A stretch of DNA of 31,541 nt from Mycoplasmatota bacterium (lineage in GTDB: Bacteria > Bacillota_I > Bacilli_A > Izemoplasmatales > Hujiaoplasmataceae): contig JAGLYJ010000006.1 of assembly GCA_023132365.1 (NCBI GenBank), positions 1 to 31,541 of the forward strand, given 5' to 3'. Under the pieces are notes generated by a model. That model did not search any database. It saw only the letters and a list, made by a program, of their open reading frames with translations, and was not told the DNA's origin. Position numbers and translations under genes: made by a program. Positions 28,436-31,541 of the stretch are shown one piece after another; within the stretch, counting starts at the first letter, position 1, and every line of letters starts with the position of its first letter.

Positions 28436-30766
28436 ATGTTAGAGTTAAAAAATTTAAATAAGAATTATTATGTAGGCGATACTACAGTAAAGGCATTAAA
28501 AGGTATAAATCTAAAATTCAGAAAGAATGAGTTTGTTTCTATACTAGGACCATCAGGTTGTGGGAAAACAACAATGTTAAATATTATTGGTGGTTTAGAT
28601 CAGTATACTTCAGGTGACTTATTAATTGATGGTAAATCAACTAAACTATATAAAGATAATGATTGGGATGCTTATCGAAATACGACGATTGGTTTTGTCT
28701 TTCAAAATTATAATTTAATTTCTCATTTATCTGTTCTAGAAAATGTAGAAATGGCACTTTCTCTGTCTGGAGTTTCAGCTAAAGAAAGAAAAGAAAGAGC
28801 GTCTAAAGTCTTAGAAGAAGTTGGGTTGAAAGACCAAGTCAATAAAAAAACAAATCAACTATCTGGTGGACAAATGCAAAGAGTCGCTATAGCAAGAGCT
28901 TTAGTTAATGACCCTAAAATATTGTTGGCTGATGAACCAACTGGAGCACTTGATAGTAAAACAAGTGATCAAGTTATAAGTATAATTAAGGAAATCAGTA
29001 AAGATAGATTAGTTATTATGGTAACGCATAATTCAAAAATTGCTAATAAATTTAGTGATAGAATAATTAACTTATTAGATGGAGAAATATTGAACGATTC
29101 TAAACCAGCTAATGGAGATGTTGAATTAGGTGGAAATTTGGTTAACAAGAAAACCTCAATGTCATTTTCGACAGCTATTAAGACTAGTTTTAAAAATCTA
29201 ATTACGAAAAAGGGAAGAACTATAATTACCGCGTTTGCTGGTAGTATAGGTATTATTGGGATTGCCTTAGTTTTAGCGATATCTGGAGGCATGACCAACT
29301 ACGTAAATGATATACAAAGTGATACGTTAGCTGGGTTTCCTATAACTATATCAGAAGTAGTTCTAGCAGATACTTTTGGATCTGATGGATCTGATGGTCC
29401 TAGATCGTTAATGAATCCTGGTCAACAAGAATCTTTGGAGTTTCCAAGTGAGTCATTAATATATCCATATGATGAATCTTCAAGCACTGTAATCCATACA
29501 AATATATTTTCAGAAGATGTGTTAACATATATAAATGATATGGACTCTACTTTATATAATTCAATAGCTTATACTAGATCTACATCATTACAAGTCGTTG
29601 CTAAAACAAATACTGGATCATACAATTTAGTAGAGACTTCAAGTGCATCGGGAATGTCATTCTTTTCATCTAATTCAATTGTTAGTGAATTGCCTAACAA
29701 TCAAAGTTTTGTTTTAGAACAATATGATATACTAGAAGGTAGTTATCCAAATAATTATAATGAAATAGTATTAGTAGTTGATAATATGAATCAATTAAAC
29801 ATTGAGACATTAGAGGCTATGGGGCTTGATATTGAAGAGGAATATGATTTTCAAGACTTCCTTGGAAAGTCATTCAAAGTTATTCCTAATGATGTATATT
29901 TCAATCAAATTGGAGAAGTGTTTGTTGCTGATTCAGATTTAGATGGAATGTATAATAATTCAGAATCTATTACTCTATCAATTGTTGGAATATTAAGGGT
30001 CAAAGAAGATGCTTCAAGTGAAGTGCTAAATTCTGGTTTAGGATATACCACACTCTTGACTGATTATCTATTAGAAGACGCAAGCACTTCAGAAATTGTC
30101 CTTTCTCAAATAGTTACACCAGATACAAATGTATTAACTGGTCTTCCATTTAATGAACAATTAACATATGATCTTGTAATGCAATCAATCGGCGGAGATA
30201 CAACACCTACAGGAATTCAAATATATCCTGTATCATTTGAATCGAAAGACCTTATTAAGGATTATTTAGATGCATATAACGTTGATCTAGCTGATGATGA
30301 TAAAATTATATATGCTGATATTGCTGAAACGATTTCAAATACAATATCAGGTATGATTAATACTATAACAATCACGCTTAGTGCTTTTGCTGGGATAAGC
30401 TTATTAGTTTCATCTATTATGATTGGTATAATTACATATGTATCAGTTATTGAAAGAACTAAAGAAATAGGTATTATGAGAAGCTTAGGAGCTAGGAAAA
30501 AAGATATTTCAAGAATATTTACTGCAGAGACTCTATTGATTGGGTTAAGTGCGGGTGTATTTGGTATACTTCTGTATCTGCTTTTGCAAATACCAGTTAA
30601 TTTAATTTTAAGTAAAGTATTAGGAATTGCGGGATTTGCTTCATTAAGTATCTATAGTGCGGTAGGGTTAATTGTTCTTAGCAGTTTATTAACTTTAGTA
30701 GCTGGAATAATACCTAGTAAAATTGCAGCTAATAAAGATCCAGTAATTGCATTAAGAACGGAATAA
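28436..30766 (+). CDS. MacB-type ABC transporter, fused ATPase and permease
   Basis: 776 residues. N-terminal ATPase (1-~225): Walker A G-P-S-G-C-G-K-T-T (~38-46), Q-N-Y-N-L-I, signature L-S-G-G-Q-M-Q-R, Walker B I-L-L-A-D-E-P-T-G-A-L-D and V-T-H-N. Then a MacB/FtsX-type permease: one helix near 260-285, a large extracellular domain of about 350 residues (Ser/Asp-rich, e.g. G-S-D-G-S-D-G), and three C-terminal helices with the FtsX block E-R-T-K-E-I-G-I-M-R-S-L-G-A. Such proteins expel peptides or lipids by mechanotransmission. ATG 28436 has AAGGA at the right distance; in-frame ATG 28409 does not. The response regulator gene follows 20 bases later and a kinase after that, the usual layout of antimicrobial-peptide sensing and resistance operons. 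Confidence 0.9.
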   Translation: MLELKNLNKNYYVGDTTVKALKGINLKFRKNEFVSILGPSGCGKTTMLNIIGGLDQYTSGDLLIDGKSTKLYKDNDWDAYRNTTIGFVFQNYNLISHLSVLENVEMALSLSGVSAKERKERASKVLEEVGLKDQVNKKTNQLSGGQMQRVAIARALVNDPKILLADEPTGALDSKTSDQVISIIKEISKDRLVIMVTHNSKIANKFSDRIINLLDGEILNDSKPANGDVELGGNLVNKKTSMSFSTAIKTSFKNLITKKGRTIITAFAGSIGIIGIALVLAISGGMTNYVNDIQSDTLAGFPITISEVVLADTFGSDGSDGPRSLMNPGQQESLEFPSESLIYPYDESSSTVIHTNIFSEDVLTYINDMDSTLYNSIAYTRSTSLQVVAKTNTGSYNLVETSSASGMSFFSSNSIVSELPNNQSFVLEQYDILEGSYPNNYNEIVLVVDNMNQLNIETLEAMGLDIEEEYDFQDFLGKSFKVIPNDVYFNQIGEVFVADSDLDGMYNNSESITLSIVGILRVKEDASSEVLNSGLGYTTLLTDYLLEDASTSEIVLSQIVTPDTNVLTGLPFNEQLTYDLVMQSIGGDTTPTGIQIYPVSFESKDLIKDYLDAYNVDLADDDKIIYADIAETISNTISGMINTITITLSAFAGISLLVSSIMIGIITYVSVIERTKEIGIMRSLGARKKDISRIFTAETLLIGLSAGVFGILLYLLLQIPVNLILSKVLGIAGFASLSIYSAVGLIVLSSLLTLVAGIIPSKIAANKDPVIALRTE

Positions 30767-30786
30767 TAGATAGAAGGAGTGATTAC

Positions 30787-31455
30787 ATGTTGAAGATATT
30801 AGTAGTAGAAGATGATTTACATATCAAAAATATTATTGCTAAGAATTTAGAAAAACATGGGTATGAAGTATTTCGGTCAGAGAATGGTAGAGATGCTATT
30901 GTTATATTCGAAAATAATCATATAGATTTAATTATTACAGATATAATGATGCCCTATGTGGATGGTAATGCACTCGTGAAAACAGTAAGATATATAAATA
31001 GTGATATTCCAATAATAATGTTAACAGCGCTTGATTCTTATTATGATAAGGAAAAAGGGTTCAATAGTGGAGCTGATGATTATATGGTCAAGCCTGTTAA
31101 TATGAAGGAAATGATTTTAAGGATTAAAGCTTTACTAAGAAGATATAAGATTGTAAGTGAAAGTATACTCGATATTGGAAATATACATTTGGATTATAAA
31201 TTAAAATCTTGCTCAGTAGCTAACAAAGAAATTATATTGACCTATAAAGAGTTTGCTTTATTATATAAACTCTTAGCGTCACAAAATCAGATATTTACAA
31301 GAGATCAGTTGATGAATGAAATTTGGGGGTTTGATAGTGAAAGCTATGAAAGAACTGTTGATACTCACATCAAAAGATTAAGAGAAAAAGTGATTACAAA
31401 TAATTTTGAAATTGTTACTGTAAGAGGATTAGGTTATAAGGCGGTGATTAAATGA
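30787..31455 (+). CDS. OmpR/PhoB-family response regulator
   Basis: 222 residues, the usual length. The receiver domain has the acidic pair E-D-D (8-10), phospho-acceptor Asp52 in I-I-T-D-I-M-M-P, the Thr of M-L-T-A and Lys of M-V-K-P. The C-terminal winged helix includes L-T-Y-K-E-F-A-L-L-Y-K-L-L and V-D-T-H-I-K-R-L-R-E-K, then V-R-G-L-G-Y-K. AGAAGGAG precedes the ATG. It overlaps the kinase start by four bases (ATGA) and follows the ABC gene closely, so it probably controls that transporter. Confidence 0.95.
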   Translation: MLKILVVEDDLHIKNIIAKNLEKHGYEVFRSENGRDAIVIFENNHIDLIITDIMMPYVDGNALVKTVRYINSDIPIIMLTALDSYYDKEKGFNSGADDYMVKPVNMKEMILRIKALLRRYKIVSESILDIGNIHLDYKLKSCSVANKEIILTYKEFALLYKLLASQNQIFTRDQLMNEIWGFDSESYERTVDTHIKRLREKVITNNFEIVTVRGLGYKAVIK

Positions 31456-31541
31456 AAAAGTTAACAGGGAAAATTATAGTTATTAGTTTATTTACAATGC
31501 TGATATCTGGTGCAATTTCAAGAATCGTATATAGAATAATT
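31452..31541 (+). CDS. Sensor histidine kinase, N-terminal fragment (runs off window)
   Basis: ATG 31452 overlaps the regulator stop (ATGA), standard coupling of a two-component pair. Only 30 codons are seen: M-K-K-L-T-G-K then a hydrophobic helix (I-I-V-I-S-L-F-T-M-L-I-S-G-A-I), consistent with the first membrane segment of a kinase. The identification rests mainly on operon position. Confidence 0.75.
   Translation, partial: MKKLTGKIIVISLFTMLISGAISRIVYRII

Noticed and set aside
1..31541. tRNA, rRNA, CRISPR, IS element or prophage genes
   Set aside because: No tRNA T-arm-like cores, regularly spaced repeats, transposase motifs or phage structural genes were found on reading both strands.

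Overview
The window is AT-rich DNA with strong purine Shine-Dalgarno sites (GGAGG/AAGGAG), TTGACA/TATAAT-type promoters, short intergenic U-tailed hairpins, lipoprotein signal peptides and many XRE regulators. This points to a low-GC Bacillota or a free-living Mollicutes-like relative. TGA acts as a normal stop codon (for example after the RpiB-like gene at 2503), which argues against the TGA=Trp mycoplasma code. A placement near the Izemoplasma/Acholeplasma branch is only a guess. I saw no tRNA, rRNA, CRISPR array, IS element or phage genes.

Bases 1-4102 are the 3' part of a bacterial microcompartment (BMC) operon, all on the plus strand. It holds three near-identical hexameric shell proteins (the first cut by the window edge), a deoxyribose-phosphate aldolase with an N-terminal encapsulation-peptide-like helix, three divergent pentameric vertex proteins, an RpiB-like sugar-phosphate isomerase and a phosphotransacetylase. 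The DeoC + RpiB + shell combination matches the 'sugar phosphate utilizing' (SPU) class of BMC. The logic would be deoxyribose-5-P to glyceraldehyde-3-P plus acetaldehyde, then acetyl-CoA and acetyl-P. The aldehyde dehydrogenase that would link DeoC to Pta is not in view and should lie upstream. The RpiB homologue lacks the usual catalytic Cys, which is the most interesting protein-level anomaly here.

Bases 4103-12605 are accessory plus-strand genes: a remnant of an RND efflux pump, a three-gene membrane/XRE operon whose promoter carries repeated TGTAAAGT boxes, an ABC-F ATPase with altered nucleotide-binding motifs, a methyltransferase, a formate/nitrite-type channel, a nitronate-monooxygenase-like flavoprotein and an MFS transporter. 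Two related nested-hairpin terminators flank the ABC-F to FNT block.

Bases 12862-14631 are a minus-strand operon of an ArsB/NhaD-type permease and a small unknown protein. Bases 15417-18991 are a complete phosphonate/phosphite-type ABC importer (phnD, phnC, phnE, phnE) with an internal attenuator-like hairpin after phnD. No phosphonate-catabolic gene follows it.

Bases 19214-28268 are a patchwork of small genes and decaying DNA: a trypsin-like lipoprotein, a HAD phosphatase, small membrane and unknown proteins, a DUF5320-DUF134 pair behind a perfect GGGCATATGCCC palindrome with a NifX-like gene next to it, a second XRE regulator, a GNAT acetyltransferase, a small lipoprotein and a GIY-YIG-like protein. 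A 70-bp promoter module occurs twice (21971 and 24691). Fragments of a flavodoxin-like gene and of a frameshifted membrane-anchored sensor-like gene are also present.

Bases 28436-31541 begin a peptide-efflux/stress module: a fused MacB-type ABC transporter, an OmpR-type response regulator and the first 30 codons of the partner sensor kinase, cut by the window end.
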